Positions 41,320-53,060 of a stretch of 64,000 nucleotides of DNA are shown here, one piece after another. How positions within the stretch are numbered: the stretch's first letter is position 1; each line of letters opens with the position of its first letter. The notes under the pieces are model-generated. The model did not search any database and had not been told where the DNA came from. It worked only from the letters and a program-made list of their open reading frames with translations. The translations under genes were made by a program, and so were the position numbers. The DNA lies in NCBI GenBank assembly GCA_021651055.1, contig JAJHOH010000001.1, positions 2,542,001-2,606,000 of the forward strand, written 5' to 3'. Source of the stretch: Candidatus Manganitrophus morganii. Lineage in GTDB: Bacteria; Nitrospirota; Nitrospiria; SBBL01; Manganitrophaceae.

Positions 41320-41997
41320 ATGAAAGGAAAAAAGAAAGTCCTCGTCGTCGACGATAATCGGGACACCGTCCGGATTATCCGGGATGCATTGGAAGGGGCC
41401 GGTTTTTCCGTCGCTTCCGCTTATGACGGCAGAGAGGCGCTGGAACGCGTTCGCGAAGAGGCGCCGGACCTGATGATCCTCGATTTGATGATGCCGAAGA
41501 TGAGCGGTTACGAGGTCTGCAACGAAATTCGAAAAGACCCCAAGACAAAAGAGCTGATTGTGTTGATGCTCACCGCCCGATCGGATATCGACGCCAAGAT
41601 TCAGGGGATTGAAGGGGGCGCCAACGATTATCTGGTCAAGCCGGTCGAGCCGCGCGAAGTCGTCTCCCGGGTCCGCCGCTTTCTTGCCACCGAAGGGGCC
41701 TACCAGGAAAAGGTCCTGCTGGAACGACTCGAGGCGATCGGGCAGATCAGCCTGACGGTTCGACACGAGATCAACAATCCGTTGGCCGTGATCTGCGGGC
41801 AGGCGCAGCTGCTTCTTCAACGAAAAGACCTCCCGGAGGAGGTCCGGAGCAAGCTTAAGATCATGTATGAAATGGGCCTTCGGATCAGCGAAATCATTAA
41901 ACAGCTCGATCAGGTTCAGGATAAGACGCTGGAGTATATCCGTGGAGAAAAAATGATCGATATCCGACCTCCCAAGAAACGCTCCGCAGGTGCGTAA
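41320..41997 (+). CDS. Receiver domain fused to a histidine phosphoacceptor (HisKA) domain, no ATPase domain
   Basis: The 225-residue soluble protein has a complete receiver domain (about 5-122): acidic pair D11-D12, phospho-acceptor D55, T85 and K107. It is followed by a HisKA-type dimerisation helix pair (about 135-200) with H149 in RHEINNPLAVICGQAQLLL. The chain then ends with a short basic tail, so the ATP-binding domain of a histidine kinase is absent. It may pass phosphate between Asp and His sites, like a phosphotransferase such as Spo0B, or be a dimeric response regulator. It sits between atpH and atpA. No DNA-binding domain is seen. Confidence 0.85.
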   Translation: MKGKKKVLVVDDNRDTVRIIRDALEGAGFSVASAYDGREALERVREEAPDLMILDLMMPKMSGYEVCNEIRKDPKTKELIVLMLTARSDIDAKIQGIEGGANDYLVKPVEPREVVSRVRRFLATEGAYQEKVLLERLEAIGQISLTVRHEINNPLAVICGQAQLLLQRKDLPEEVRSKLKIMYEMGLRISEIIKQLDQVQDKTLEYIRGEKMIDIRPPKKRSAGA

Positions 41998-42082
41998 CCC
42001 GGTTCACGTCCCCATACGCTGCCGGCGAACGAATTTCCTCTTGTTTGTCCGTATTTAATTCCAGAAATGCTCCCACACAATC

Positions 42083-42112
42083 TTGACAACCGATTTGAAA
42101 AAAGTTTATAGT
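42083..42112 (+). promoter_or_regulatory. Promoter of the second ATP synthase block (atpA)
   Basis: TTGACA at 42083-42088 and TATAGT at 42107-42112 are 18 bases apart, with ten of twelve or better matches to consensus. The leader before atpA would be about 107 bases. The sequence CTTGACAACCGA is shared with the porin promoter at 46470. So atpA-G-D-C can be made from its own start. Confidence 0.7.
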
Positions 42113-42225
42113 ATACAGTCTTTTGCCTTGAGCCGTTCGAATTGTCTCTTATACATCGCTCAAGGTCCTTCAGTGTGTTTCTTTTATTTACTTTATATTT
42201 AGATGACGACTAAGGAGAATGTGGC

Positions 42226-43746
<1,521 letters not shown>

Positions 43747-43748
43747 AG

Positions 43749-44606
43749 ATGCCGGTTCTGACCCTTCGGCAGCTCCGCGAGCGAATTCGCGGCGCCCAGA
43801 AGACGAAGCAGATCACCAGGACCATGCAGATGGTCGCCGCTTCCCGCCTCAAGAAGTCCGAGGAGAAATTCCGGCAGGCCAAGCCGTTCGCTAAAAAGAT
43901 GGAGATGATCCTTTCCCATCTTCAGCAGTTCAGCGAGGAGTTTACGCATCCTTTCTTCGAGAGCCGGGAGGTCAAGTCGATCGGCCTGGTGGTCGTCACG
44001 TCGGATCGGGGCCTCTGCGGCGCTTACAACGGCAACGTAATCGCGCGGGCGGAAGAGTTTCTTGCCGAGCACAAGGCGCAGACCGTCAAGTTGATGCTGA
44101 TTGGAAAGAAGGGGTACGACTATTTCAAAAAACGGGATTGGCCGATCCATCTGAATGCGCTCGATATCGCCGGCAAGGGGGACTTCCAACGAATTTCCGA
44201 GATTACCCAGCAGATTATCCAGGCCTACCTCTCGCGCGAGGTCGACGCGGTCTATCTGATTTTTACGAGCTATATTTCGGCCCTGTCGGTCAAACCGATC
44301 TGCGTGAAGTTCCTCAACCTTCAGCAGGAAGGGGAGGTCAAGCCGATCCAGACGATTTTGGAGCCGAGTCTTCCTGAAATCCTCGATCAGTTCCTGCCGC
44401 AGTTTGTGACGTCCAAGATGTATATCTCTCTGATGGAGGCATTCACGGCGGAGAACTCGGCGCGGATGATCGCCATGAAAACGGCGACCGATAACGCGAA
44501 GGAGATGATCGAGCGACTCACCCTCCAGCGCAACAAAGCGCGACAGGCGGCGATTACGAAAGAGATTTTGGAAATTGTCACGGCGGGTGAGGCGCTGAAG
44601 GCTTAG
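43749..44606 (+). CDS. atpG: ATP synthase subunit gamma
   Basis: Subunit gamma is the central shaft that turns inside the alpha-beta ring. The 285-residue protein starts TLRQLRERIRGAQKTKQITRTMQMVAASRLKK, has SDRGLCGAYNGNVI near residue 80 and ends with MIAMKTATDNAKEMIERLTLQRNKARQAAITKEILEIVTAGEALKA, the conserved end helix. The ATG at 43749 lies two bases after the atpA stop; an in-frame upstream ATG inside atpA is rejected. No redox-regulatory insertion is present. Confidence 0.97.
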   Translation: MPVLTLRQLRERIRGAQKTKQITRTMQMVAASRLKKSEEKFRQAKPFAKKMEMILSHLQQFSEEFTHPFFESREVKSIGLVVVTSDRGLCGAYNGNVIARAEEFLAEHKAQTVKLMLIGKKGYDYFKKRDWPIHLNALDIAGKGDFQRISEITQQIIQAYLSREVDAVYLIFTSYISALSVKPICVKFLNLQQEGEVKPIQTILEPSLPEILDQFLPQFVTSKMYISLMEAFTAENSARMIAMKTATDNAKEMIERLTLQRNKARQAAITKEILEIVTAGEALKA

Positions 44607-44615
44607 CACCGGTGA

Positions 44616-46079
<1,464 letters not shown>

Positions 46080-46103
46080 GGGGAACGTTATTCGTGAATT
46101 GTT

Positions 46104-46173
46104 ATTCGTTAAACGTAAATTTAAGATCCGAATCCTCACACGTTTAACGAATCGCGAGCCACGTTTAACGAAT
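46104..46173. repeat. Three copies of ATTCGTTAAACGT between atpD and atpC, two inverted
   Basis: ATTCGTTAAACGT lies at 46104-46116 and its reverse complement at 46140-46152 and 46161-46173. The first two can form a 13-base hairpin with a 23-base loop. The third copy ends 6 bases before the atpC start. The same unit occurs in other gaps of the window. Confidence 0.8.
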
Positions 46174-46178
46174 AGACA

Positions 46179-46463
46179 ATGGCTGAAAAAACATTTCATC
46201 TCACCGTGATTACACCCGATCGGGTCTTTTTCGACGGCCCGGTTCGATCGATCGTGGCCCCCGGAGGCGACGGAAGCCTGGGGGTCTTGGTCGATCATGC
46301 CCCGCTCATCACCACCCTCCAGACCGGCCGGCTTTCGGTCACCTCTCCCGAAGGAAAAGTGCAGTCCTTCCTCATCGGTCCCGGCTTTCTCGATATTCTC
46401 AAAAACGAGGTCGTCCTCCTGACCGAGTCCGCCAAGGCGGACCATCCGACAAATTTGTCTTAA
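46179..46463 (+). CDS. atpC: ATP synthase subunit epsilon, short form without C-terminal domain
   Basis: Subunit epsilon joins gamma to the c-ring. The 94-residue protein is the complete N-terminal beta-sandwich: FHLTVITPDRVFFDGPVRSIVAPGGDGSLGVLVDHAPLITTLQTGRL, ending LLTESAK. The C-terminal helical hairpin (about 45-50 residues), which can inhibit ATP hydrolysis in most bacteria, is missing. The stop is not due to an obvious frameshift, since no continuation is visible in another frame, and a promoter begins 8 bases later. Short epsilon forms exist in some lineages. Confidence 0.92.
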   Translation: MAEKTFHLTVITPDRVFFDGPVRSIVAPGGDGSLGVLVDHAPLITTLQTGRLSVTSPEGKVQSFLIGPGFLDILKNEVVLLTESAKADHPTNLS

Positions 46464-46470
46464 AAAAACC

Positions 46471-46500
46471 TTGACAACCGAATGACGTAAGTGATATAGT
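46471..46500 (+). promoter_or_regulatory. Promoter of the porin gene
   Basis: TTGACA at 46471-46476 and TATAGT at 46495-46500 are 18 bases apart; TGA precedes the -10 box as an extended -10. The hexamers and spacing are the same as in the atpA promoter, and both start CTTGACAACCGA. Transcription would start near 46507. Confidence 0.75.
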
Positions 46501-46698
46501 CGGGCCGGTTTTTTTAAATCTATTGCCAGTATATTTCCGCTTAAGTATATTTAAACTACTTATCAAATCTGATTGAAAGGGGGTGACGGGGTTACCAAGG
46601 CATCACTCTATTTGCTTGTTCGTTAATATCTCTATATCTCTATTCGGTTGTGAATCTGTTTAGTTCTACTCTGGTTAATTCGGAAAAGGAGGTTACGA
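46501..46698 (+). promoter_or_regulatory. Long leader of the porin gene
   Basis: About 190 bases separate the predicted start of transcription from the ATG. TAAGTA (46542-46547) and TACTTA (46557-46562) pair with a 9-base loop, and GGTGAC (46582-46587) can pair with GTTACC (46591-46596) with one G-U. The rest is AU-rich. A strong ribosome site AAAGGAGGT ends it. No known riboswitch motif is recognised. Confidence 0.45.
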
Positions 46699-48063
46699 AT
46701 GAAGAAGTTATGGGTCATGGCCTTAGGAACGGCGTTTCTTCTACAGACCGCGTCACTCTATGCAGCAGATGTTAAATTCGAAGGGGACTTCCGCGTCCGC
46801 GGGATTTATGCCGACGACCTCGACGCGAACGAGGATGTCGACGATCAGCAGGCGTTTGCGGATGGACGTTTTAGATTAAGAACCTCTGCGACGGCTGGAA
46901 TTACCTCCGGGGTCGTGGTGGTTGACTTCACCAGCTCTTTCAGCGATCCGAGACAAACCGGAGCTGGCGGCGCCGCTGATTGTACTGCGACAGGTTGCAC
47001 GACCGGAAACTATCGCTTCGGCTCGGCCAACTTCGGCGGGAGCTACAACATCGTCGGTGTCCGGGAAGCCTACCTCAAGCTTGATCTCAACATGGTAAAA
47101 CTCGCCTTCGGCCGTAAGCCATTCAGACTCGGACATAGCCTCATCCTGGATGATACGATGGATGCAATCGTCGGAAAATTCATGGTCGGCGGGTTCGAGG
47201 TGACGTTGGCGAATGGAAAATTGCTTGACACCAATTCGACGGTTGCCCCCACAGGCGGAGGAACAGGGAGCGATACCGATCTTTACATTGCGAAAACCGG
47301 CTTCACTCATGGCGACATGCATAATATCGGCGTTTTCGCGACCTATCTTAAAGATCGTGGTCCTTTCTTCTTGCCCGCCGGTCCAGGAGCGGATAAGACC
47401 GATCTGATGGTTTTCGGTATCACCGCCGACGGAAAATTCGGTGCGATCAACCTTGGAGCCGAGTTTAATTATCTGACCGGCAGCGCGGATGTAACAGCCG
47501 GAGATGGTGTCGATCTGGAAGGAATGAACGTTTTGGTGGGAATCGGACTCGATGTGGCCGCCGTTGATGTCGGCGTCACCGCTCTTTATACGACCGGTCA
47601 GGATGCTGATGGTGATGAAACAAATATCAACGGGCTCTCCGGCAATTTCGTTCTCGGCAATATCTTGGTGAATGACAATATCCTCAGCGATCGGGAAGGA
47701 CAGTGTGCCAGCATCGGCGGGGCCCGCATCGGTTCCGGGGGCTCCTCCTGTGTCGGCGGGTTGGGTATTATGGCGTTGAAGGTCTCGGCTGGACTTGAGG
47801 GCGTTCCCTTCGGCAAGACCTGCCACACCGAGTTGGCAGCCATTTGGGCCCAGACGTCGGAAGATCCGGTTGATGGGACTGGTACCGCTGGGGACAGCGA
47901 CCTCGGGATTGAGATCGACCTGAACCACAAACACAAACTGGATGACAACGTCGCCGTGGCCGTCAACCTCGGCTATCTTCTCTCCGGTGATGCTTGGCAG
48001 ACCCTCACCGGCGGCGATGACAATCAGCTCAAAGGGATCATTGCCCTCAATTACATGTTCTAA
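46699..48063 (+). CDS. Outer-membrane beta-barrel porin-like protein
   Basis: The 454-residue protein has a signal peptide (MKKLWVMALGTAFLLQTASLYA, cleavage after about 22). The mature part alternates amphipathic beta strands, for example FEGDFRVRGIYADDL, VREAYLKLDLNMVKLAFGRKPFRLG and AINLGAEFNYLTGSADV, and ends with ALNYMF, a terminal Phe that guides outer-membrane insertion. FGRKPFRLG resembles the Phe-Gly-Arg element found in several general porins and in OprP- or OmpA-like barrels. It has two close cysteine pairs (near 95-100 and 338-351), so disulfides may form in loops. It has its own promoter and terminator. The substrate is unknown. Confidence 0.85.
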   Translation: MKKLWVMALGTAFLLQTASLYAADVKFEGDFRVRGIYADDLDANEDVDDQQAFADGRFRLRTSATAGITSGVVVVDFTSSFSDPRQTGAGGAADCTATGCTTGNYRFGSANFGGSYNIVGVREAYLKLDLNMVKLAFGRKPFRLGHSLILDDTMDAIVGKFMVGGFEVTLANGKLLDTNSTVAPTGGGTGSDTDLYIAKTGFTHGDMHNIGVFATYLKDRGPFFLPAGPGADKTDLMVFGITADGKFGAINLGAEFNYLTGSADVTAGDGVDLEGMNVLVGIGLDVAAVDVGVTALYTTGQDADGDETNINGLSGNFVLGNILVNDNILSDREGQCASIGGARIGSGGSSCVGGLGIMALKVSAGLEGVPFGKTCHTELAAIWAQTSEDPVDGTGTAGDSDLGIEIDLNHKHKLDDNVAVAVNLGYLLSGDAWQTLTGGDDNQLKGIIALNYMF

Positions 48064-48088
48064 CTCTCCTCAAATTCTCCGAATGAAA

Positions 48089-48120
48089 AGCCCCCCGGTT
48101 CTCAGCCGGGGGGCTTTTTT
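48089..48120 (+). terminator. Strong intrinsic terminator after the porin gene
   Basis: AGCCCCCCGG at 48089-48098 and CCGGGGGGCT at 48106-48115 form a 10-base stem with a 7-base loop; six T residues end at 48120. A clear Rho-independent terminator. Confidence 0.95.
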
Positions 48121-48225
48121 ATTGGTCGTTCAGGAAACAGGGCGCTATTCCTTGCCGCGGAAGTTTGATAAAATGGGCCTGGATCGGCGGCATTTCCGGC
48201 CTGGAATAGAAAGAAGAAAGAATAG

Positions 48226-50031
48226 ATGGAACTGAAGCAAAAAATAGAAGCCCTTCCCCATACCCCGGGTGTTTACCTCATGAAGGGAAAAAAGGGTGAG
48301 GTCCTCTACGTCGGCAAGGCGAAAGAGCTGGCGAGCCGTGTGCGGAGCTATTTTCGTCCCAATGCCGATGTGACCCCGAAGATCCGATCGATGGTCTCGC
48401 AGGTGGCCGACCTGGAATATATCGTCACCGTCAGTAACCTCGAGGCGCTGATTCTGGAGAGCAACCTCATCAAGAAACATCGCCCGAAGTACAATGTCGT
48501 TCTTCGGGACGATAAAAATTACCCGCTCCTTCGCCTCTCGATGAAGGACGACTATCCGCGGCTTGAGATCGTCCGCCGGGTGAAGCGGGACGGCGCGCTT
48601 TACTTCGGCCCGTATGTCCCGACCGGCGGACTTTATGAAATGCTCCGGCTGCTGAGGAAGATCTTCCCCCTTCCGAACTGCACGATCGACATTGATGGCA
48701 ACGCCGAGCGGGCCTGCATCGAATTCGAGATTAAAAGATGTCTGGCCCCCTGCACCGGAAATCAATCGAAGGAAGATTACCGCCAGATGATCCAGCAGGT
48801 CCGCCTCTTCCTCGAAGGGAAGGACAAGGTCCTCCTCACGGCGATGCGGGCGCTGATGGAGAAGAAGGCGGGCGAGCTCAACTTTGAGGCGGCGGCCCGG
48901 CTTCGCGATCAGATCGCCAAGATCGAGCGGGCGTTGGAGCAGCAACGGGTCACCTCGACGCAGATCGAGGATCACGATGTGATCGCCCTGGCACGGGAAG
49001 GGGAGGCGGCCGACCTTCAGATCCTTTTCATCCGCGGCGGGATGATGGTCGGTCGAAAAGACTTCTTCTTCGAAAATGTCGGGGAAACGCTCGATGAGGA
49101 GCTCTGCGCCACCTTCATTCAGCAGTTCTACAATAAGGAAGGGCTGATTCCGAGGGAGATCTTCCTTCCGATTCCGCTGACGGAAGCCTCCGTCCTGGAA
49201 GAGTGGCTCTCGGAGCGGCGCGGCGGGCCGGTTCATCTTGTCTTTCCCTCGCGCGGGAGAAGGGCGCATCTGCTCGATTTGGCCCTTGAGAATGCGCGCG
49301 CCTCCCTGACGAACCACGTTCAGATCCGCGAGGGGGGAGAGGCGACGCTGGAGAAACTGAAAGATCTTTTGCAACTCTCCCGTCTTCCCCGCCGGATCGA
49401 GGGATACGACATCTCCAATATCATGGGGACCAGCGCCGTCGGGTCGATGGTCGTTTTTGAAGAGGCCAAGGCGAAGAAATCGGATTACCGCCACTTCCGG
49501 ATCAAAACGATCGAGGGGGCAAACGACTTCGGGATGATGGCGGAGGTTCTGACGCGGAGATTAAATTCGTTAAAAGAGAAGGGGGAGGCGCCTCCCGACC
49601 TCTTCCTGATCGACGGCGGAAAGGGGCAGATCTCGGCGGTGCGGGAGGTGATGGAGAAATTCGATCTCGGATCGGTCGATCTGATCGGGTTGGCGAAGGA
49701 GCGGGAAGACCGATGGGAGCGGGTCTATCTGCCCGATCTTTCAGATCCGATCGCGCTTCCGGTCGGCTCCCCGGCAACCCATCTGCTTCAGCAGATCCGC
49801 GATGAAGCGCACCGCTTTGCGGTCTCCTATCATCGGAAGATTCGGGACAAGAAGATGTTAGAGTCGCCGCTGCAGGAAATTGAGGGAATTGGGAAGACCC
49901 GGCGGCTGGCGCTGCTGAAGCATTTTGGAAGTGTCTCAAAGATTCGCGAGGCAAGTCTGGAGGAGCTCGAAGCGGCCCCCTCCATGAACAAGGCGGTCGC
50001 CCAAAAAGTATTTGAGTCGCTTCATTCCTAA
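48226..50031 (+). CDS. uvrC: UvrABC excinuclease subunit C
   Basis: UvrC makes both incisions in nucleotide excision repair. The 601-residue protein has the GIY-YIG nuclease domain (TPGVYLMKGKKGEVLYVGKA, about 10-90), a Cys-rich region (CTIDIDGNAERACIEFEIKRCLAPC), the UVR domain (about 200-240), the RNase H-like 5' nuclease (IEGYDISNIMGTSAVGSMVVF and DLFLIDGGKGQI), and a helix-hairpin-helix C-terminus (about 535-600). Length is normal. It is separated from the porin gene by a terminator; I see no good promoter for it. Confidence 0.98.
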   Translation: MELKQKIEALPHTPGVYLMKGKKGEVLYVGKAKELASRVRSYFRPNADVTPKIRSMVSQVADLEYIVTVSNLEALILESNLIKKHRPKYNVVLRDDKNYPLLRLSMKDDYPRLEIVRRVKRDGALYFGPYVPTGGLYEMLRLLRKIFPLPNCTIDIDGNAERACIEFEIKRCLAPCTGNQSKEDYRQMIQQVRLFLEGKDKVLLTAMRALMEKKAGELNFEAAARLRDQIAKIERALEQQRVTSTQIEDHDVIALAREGEAADLQILFIRGGMMVGRKDFFFENVGETLDEELCATFIQQFYNKEGLIPREIFLPIPLTEASVLEEWLSERRGGPVHLVFPSRGRRAHLLDLALENARASLTNHVQIREGGEATLEKLKDLLQLSRLPRRIEGYDISNIMGTSAVGSMVVFEEAKAKKSDYRHFRIKTIEGANDFGMMAEVLTRRLNSLKEKGEAPPDLFLIDGGKGQISAVREVMEKFDLGSVDLIGLAKEREDRWERVYLPDLSDPIALPVGSPATHLLQQIRDEAHRFAVSYHRKIRDKKMLESPLQEIEGIGKTRRLALLKHFGSVSKIREASLEELEAAPSMNKAVAQKVFESLHS

Positions 50032-50044
50032 TGGCCCTTCCACA

Positions 50045-50074
50045 TTGACACTTTGCGTTCAATTATGCTAAAAA
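50045..50074 (+). promoter_or_regulatory. Promoter for yebC-ruvCAB
   Basis: TTGACA at 50045-50050 is followed after 18 bases by TAAAAA at 50069-50074, with TG-n directly before it (extended -10). The predicted leader is about 34 bases. The -35 is perfect, the -10 moderate. Confidence 0.5.
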
Positions 50075-50113
50075 TACGCAGATTATTTAAATGTCTATAC
50101 AATTGGAGAAGCC

Positions 50114-50866
50114 ATGTCCGGACATTCTAAATGGGCGACGACCAAACATAAAAAGGCGGCGGCGGACTCGAAGCGGGGGAAAATTTTCACCAAGATCATC
50201 CGCGAGATCACCGTTGCGGCAAAGATCGGGGGAGGAGACCCGGAAGGAAATCCCCGCCTTCGGACGGCGATCCTCAAAGCCAAAGAAAACAACATGCCGG
50301 CCGATAACATCAAAAAGGCGGTTCAAAAGGGGACCGGCGAGCTTCCCGGCGTCTCGTATGAGGAGATGACCTATGAGGGTTACGGGCCGGGCGGGGTGGC
50401 GATCATCATCCAGCTCCTGTCGGACAACAAGAACCGGACGGTTTCCGAAATCCGCCACCTCCTCTCCAAGAGCGGCGGCAACATGGGAGAGTCGGGCTCC
50501 GTCGCCTGGATGTTTCAGAAGAAGGGATACCTCTCGATCGAGAAGCAGAAGGCCGACGAAGATAAGTTGATGTCGGTGGCGCTCGATGCGGGTGCGGAGG
50601 ATATCCGCTCGGACGATCCGACGATTTTTGAAGTCATCGCTGCGCCGGCCGATTTCGAAAAGGTCAAAAAGGCGATGACCGACGCCGGCCTCACCCCGTC
50701 CTATGCCGAAGTGACCTTACTCCCGCAGACCTATATCCGGCTCGATGGGAAAGAGGCGGAGCAGATGCTCCGGTTGATGGAAGCGCTCGAAGATCACGAC
50801 GATGTTCAGAACGTCTACGCGAACTTCGATATCCCCGATGAGGTGATGGCGAAGGTGGCCGGGTAA
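50114..50866 (+). CDS. yebC: YebC/PmpR family regulator
   Basis: This 250-residue protein belongs to the YebC/TACO1 family (COG0217), which has been linked to transcription control and to translation of proline-rich sequences. Sequence marks are [36 protein letters not shown] at the start, [38 protein letters not shown], and [42 protein letters not shown]. It heads the ruv genes, which is a common neighbourhood for yebC. Confidence 0.97.
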   Translation: MSGHSKWATTKHKKAAADSKRGKIFTKIIREITVAAKIGGGDPEGNPRLRTAILKAKENNMPADNIKKAVQKGTGELPGVSYEEMTYEGYGPGGVAIIIQLLSDNKNRTVSEIRHLLSKSGGNMGESGSVAWMFQKKGYLSIEKQKADEDKLMSVALDAGAEDIRSDDPTIFEVIAAPADFEKVKKAMTDAGLTPSYAEVTLLPQTYIRLDGKEAEQMLRLMEALEDHDDVQNVYANFDIPDEVMAKVAG

Positions 50867-50877
50867 TTTAACCCAAT

Positions 50878-51405
50878 ATGCCGATTTTAGGAATCGATCC
50901 GGGAATGGGTGCCACAGGATATGCGATCCTGGAAGAAGCCCCCGCAGGCCGTCTGATCTTGAAAGGATCGGGCGAGATCCGGACGATTCCAAAACACCCC
51001 TTTCCGAAACGACTCAAACATCTCTTCGACGACCTCTTGCAGGTGATTCAGAAAGAGCTTCCGACCGCCGTCGCTATCGAAGATACCTTTCTCGCCAAAA
51101 ATTTCAAGTCGGCCCTCAAGCTCGGACAGGCCCGCGGGGCGGCGCTGCTGGCGGCCGAGTTCCATCAGATCCCGGTCTTTGAATACACGCCGACGGCGGT
51201 GAAGATGGCGGTGGTCGGTTATGGGGGAGCGACCAAGGATCAAATCCAGCAGATGGTCGGCCGGCTGCTACAGCTTCCGAGCCTCCTGACCTCGGAGCAT
51301 GCCGCCGATGCCGCCGCGGTCGCGATTTGCCACATCCACTCCGCTCAATTTCACGCGAAGGTCGGAGCGGCCGAGAAGAGATCGGACGAATTCACGCGAT
51401 ATTAA
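50878..51405 (+). CDS. ruvC: Holliday junction endonuclease RuvC
   Basis: RuvC cuts Holliday junctions after RuvAB branch migration. The 175-residue dimeric nuclease has D7 in LGIDPGMGATGYAI, the second acidic residue in VAIEDTFLAKNFKSALKLGQARG, and the acidic pair in SEHAADAAAVAICH. All four catalytic carboxylates seem present. It starts 11 bases after yebC. Length and order, yebC-ruvC-ruvA-ruvB, are canonical. Confidence 0.97.
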   Translation: MPILGIDPGMGATGYAILEEAPAGRLILKGSGEIRTIPKHPFPKRLKHLFDDLLQVIQKELPTAVAIEDTFLAKNFKSALKLGQARGAALLAAEFHQIPVFEYTPTAVKMAVVGYGGATKDQIQQMVGRLLQLPSLLTSEHAADAAAVAICHIHSAQFHAKVGAAEKRSDEFTRY

Positions 51406-51418
51406 ATGCGGTTGAAAG

Positions 51419-52030
51419 ATGATTGCATTCCTCACCGGAACGATTCTTGAGAAAACCCCCAGCGCCCTGATTGTCGAGGTGCATGGGATCGGATATCAGA
51501 TCTCTATCCCGCTGAATACTTTTTATCGACTCCCCGAGGTGAAGGAGAGTGTCTCGCTTCACATTCACACGCACGTTCGGGAAGATGCCCTTCAACTCTA
51601 CGGGTTTCTCTCGCCGCTCGAAAAGGAACTCTTTCTGCTTCTTTTGGGGATCTCCGGCGTCGGACCGAAGGTGGCCCTGGGAATCCTCTCCGGAATGGAA
51701 TTGACCGAATTGGTTCAGGCCTTGCGGGACGGGAACGTCGACCGGCTCCGGGCCATCCCGGGGGTCGGGCCGAAGACGGCCGGGCGGCTGGTCCTGGAGT
51801 TGAGAGAGAAGGTCAACGCCCTGAGTCTGGCGGGCCTTCAAACCCCGGTCTCGGCCGGTTCGGAATCGGATAAGACCAAAGAGGACGCCCTCTCGGCATT
51901 GGTCAACTTGGGTTATCATCGAACCGAAGCGAAGCGGACCGTCGATAAAATCGCCGAAGAAACTGCCGACTCCGAGTCGGTGGAGGGGCTGATCAAGAAA
52001 GCGCTGAAGAAATTAGCAAAGGTGGGTTAG
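51419..52030 (+). CDS. ruvA: Holliday junction DNA helicase subunit RuvA
   Basis: RuvA tetramers bind Holliday junctions and load RuvB. The 203-residue protein has the OB-fold start ([28 protein letters not shown]), two helix-hairpin-helix motifs ([17 protein letters not shown] and [19 protein letters not shown]), and a C-terminal domain III (about 155-203, [23 protein letters not shown]) that contacts RuvB. Length and domains are complete. It lies 13 bases after ruvC. Confidence 0.97.
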   Translation: MIAFLTGTILEKTPSALIVEVHGIGYQISIPLNTFYRLPEVKESVSLHIHTHVREDALQLYGFLSPLEKELFLLLLGISGVGPKVALGILSGMELTELVQALRDGNVDRLRAIPGVGPKTAGRLVLELREKVNALSLAGLQTPVSAGSESDKTKEDALSALVNLGYHRTEAKRTVDKIAEETADSESVEGLIKKALKKLAKVG

Positions 52031-52040
52031 CGGGCGGGTC

Positions 52041-53060
52041 ATGATGGATCGTATTTTATCGACGCAATTGAATGACGAAGAAAAGCGGATGGAGGCGAGC
52101 CTTCGACCCGCCTCGCTCGATGAATATGTCGGCCAGACGCGGATCAAGGAGAATCTCCGGATCTATATCGAGGCGGCGAAGAAGCGGGGCGATGTCCTCG
52201 ACCATGTCATCTTCTACGGTCCTCCCGGTCTCGGCAAGACGACCCTGGCCAACATCATCGCGCGGGAATTGGGGGTGAATCTCAAGGCGACCTCCGGCCC
52301 GGCGGTGGAGCATCCCGGCGACTTGGCGGCGATCCTCAGCAACCTCTCCGAGGGGGATGTTTTCTTCATCGATGAAATCCACCGGCTCCACCCGGCGGTG
52401 GAAGAGGTCTTGTATCCCGCCATGGAAGATTTTCAGCTCGACCTGATCATCGGCCAGGGCCCCTCGGCCCGGACGCTGAAATTCAATCTGCCGAGATTTA
52501 CGCTCATCGGCGCCACCACCCGCGCCGGTCTTCTTACCTCGCCGCTGCGCGAGCGATTCGGCGTCATCAGCCGCCTCGAATTCTACCGCCCCGAGGAGCT
52601 GGAGCAGATCGTCCTCCGCTCCGCCAAGTTGCTGAACATTACGATTGAACAGACGGCCGCGTATGAAATTGCCGCCCGGACGCGGGGAACCCCCCGGATC
52701 GCCAACCGGATCTTGCGGCGGGTCCGCGATTTTGCCGAGGTGAAATCGGACGGCCGCATTCTCCTGGAGGTCGCCCGCCAGGCGTTGTCGCAGATGGAGA
52801 TCGACGCCGCCGGATTCGACGCGATGGACCGAAAATATCTTCTCCTCATGATCGAGAAATTCGGCGGCGGGCCGGTCGGCGTCGAAACCTTGGCGACCGC
52901 CCTCGGTGAAGAGCGCGAGACGCTCGAAGATGTCTACGAGCCGTTTTTGATCCAAGGGGGGTATCTCGACCGGACCGCCCGCGGGCGAATGGCGACCGAC
53001 CTGGCCTATCAACATTTCGGAGTGAAGCGCCCCGAGAACACTCAGCCGAGGCTTTGGTAA
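52041..53060 (+). CDS. ruvB: Holliday junction DNA helicase subunit RuvB
   Basis: RuvB is the AAA+ motor for branch migration. The 339-residue protein has [19 protein letters not shown], Walker A ([13 protein letters not shown], about 58-70), Walker B ([16 protein letters not shown]), sensor and arginine-finger sequences ([15 protein letters not shown]) and the winged-helix end ([17 protein letters not shown]). Two ATG codons in a row open the gene; either could be used. The next gene starts at the stop with no gap. Confidence 0.98.
   Translation: MMDRILSTQLNDEEKRMEASLRPASLDEYVGQTRIKENLRIYIEAAKKRGDVLDHVIFYGPPGLGKTTLANIIARELGVNLKATSGPAVEHPGDLAAILSNLSEGDVFFIDEIHRLHPAVEEVLYPAMEDFQLDLIIGQGPSARTLKFNLPRFTLIGATTRAGLLTSPLRERFGVISRLEFYRPEELEQIVLRSAKLLNITIEQTAAYEIAARTRGTPRIANRILRRVRDFAEVKSDGRILLEVARQALSQMEIDAAGFDAMDRKYLLLMIEKFGGGPVGVETLATALGEERETLEDVYEPFLIQGGYLDRTARGRMATDLAYQHFGVKRPENTQPRLW

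Noticed and set aside
46560-46610. GGGGTTACC next to paired segments in the porin leader recalls the 3' part of a GEMM cyclic di-GMP riboswitch
   Set aside because: The conserved 5' half (AGGGCAAACC and GCAAAGCC) is missing upstream, so the class I architecture cannot form.
48152-48174. Promoter for uvrC (TTGCCG and TAAAAT)
   Set aside because: The boxes are only 11 bases apart, too short for a sigma-70 promoter.
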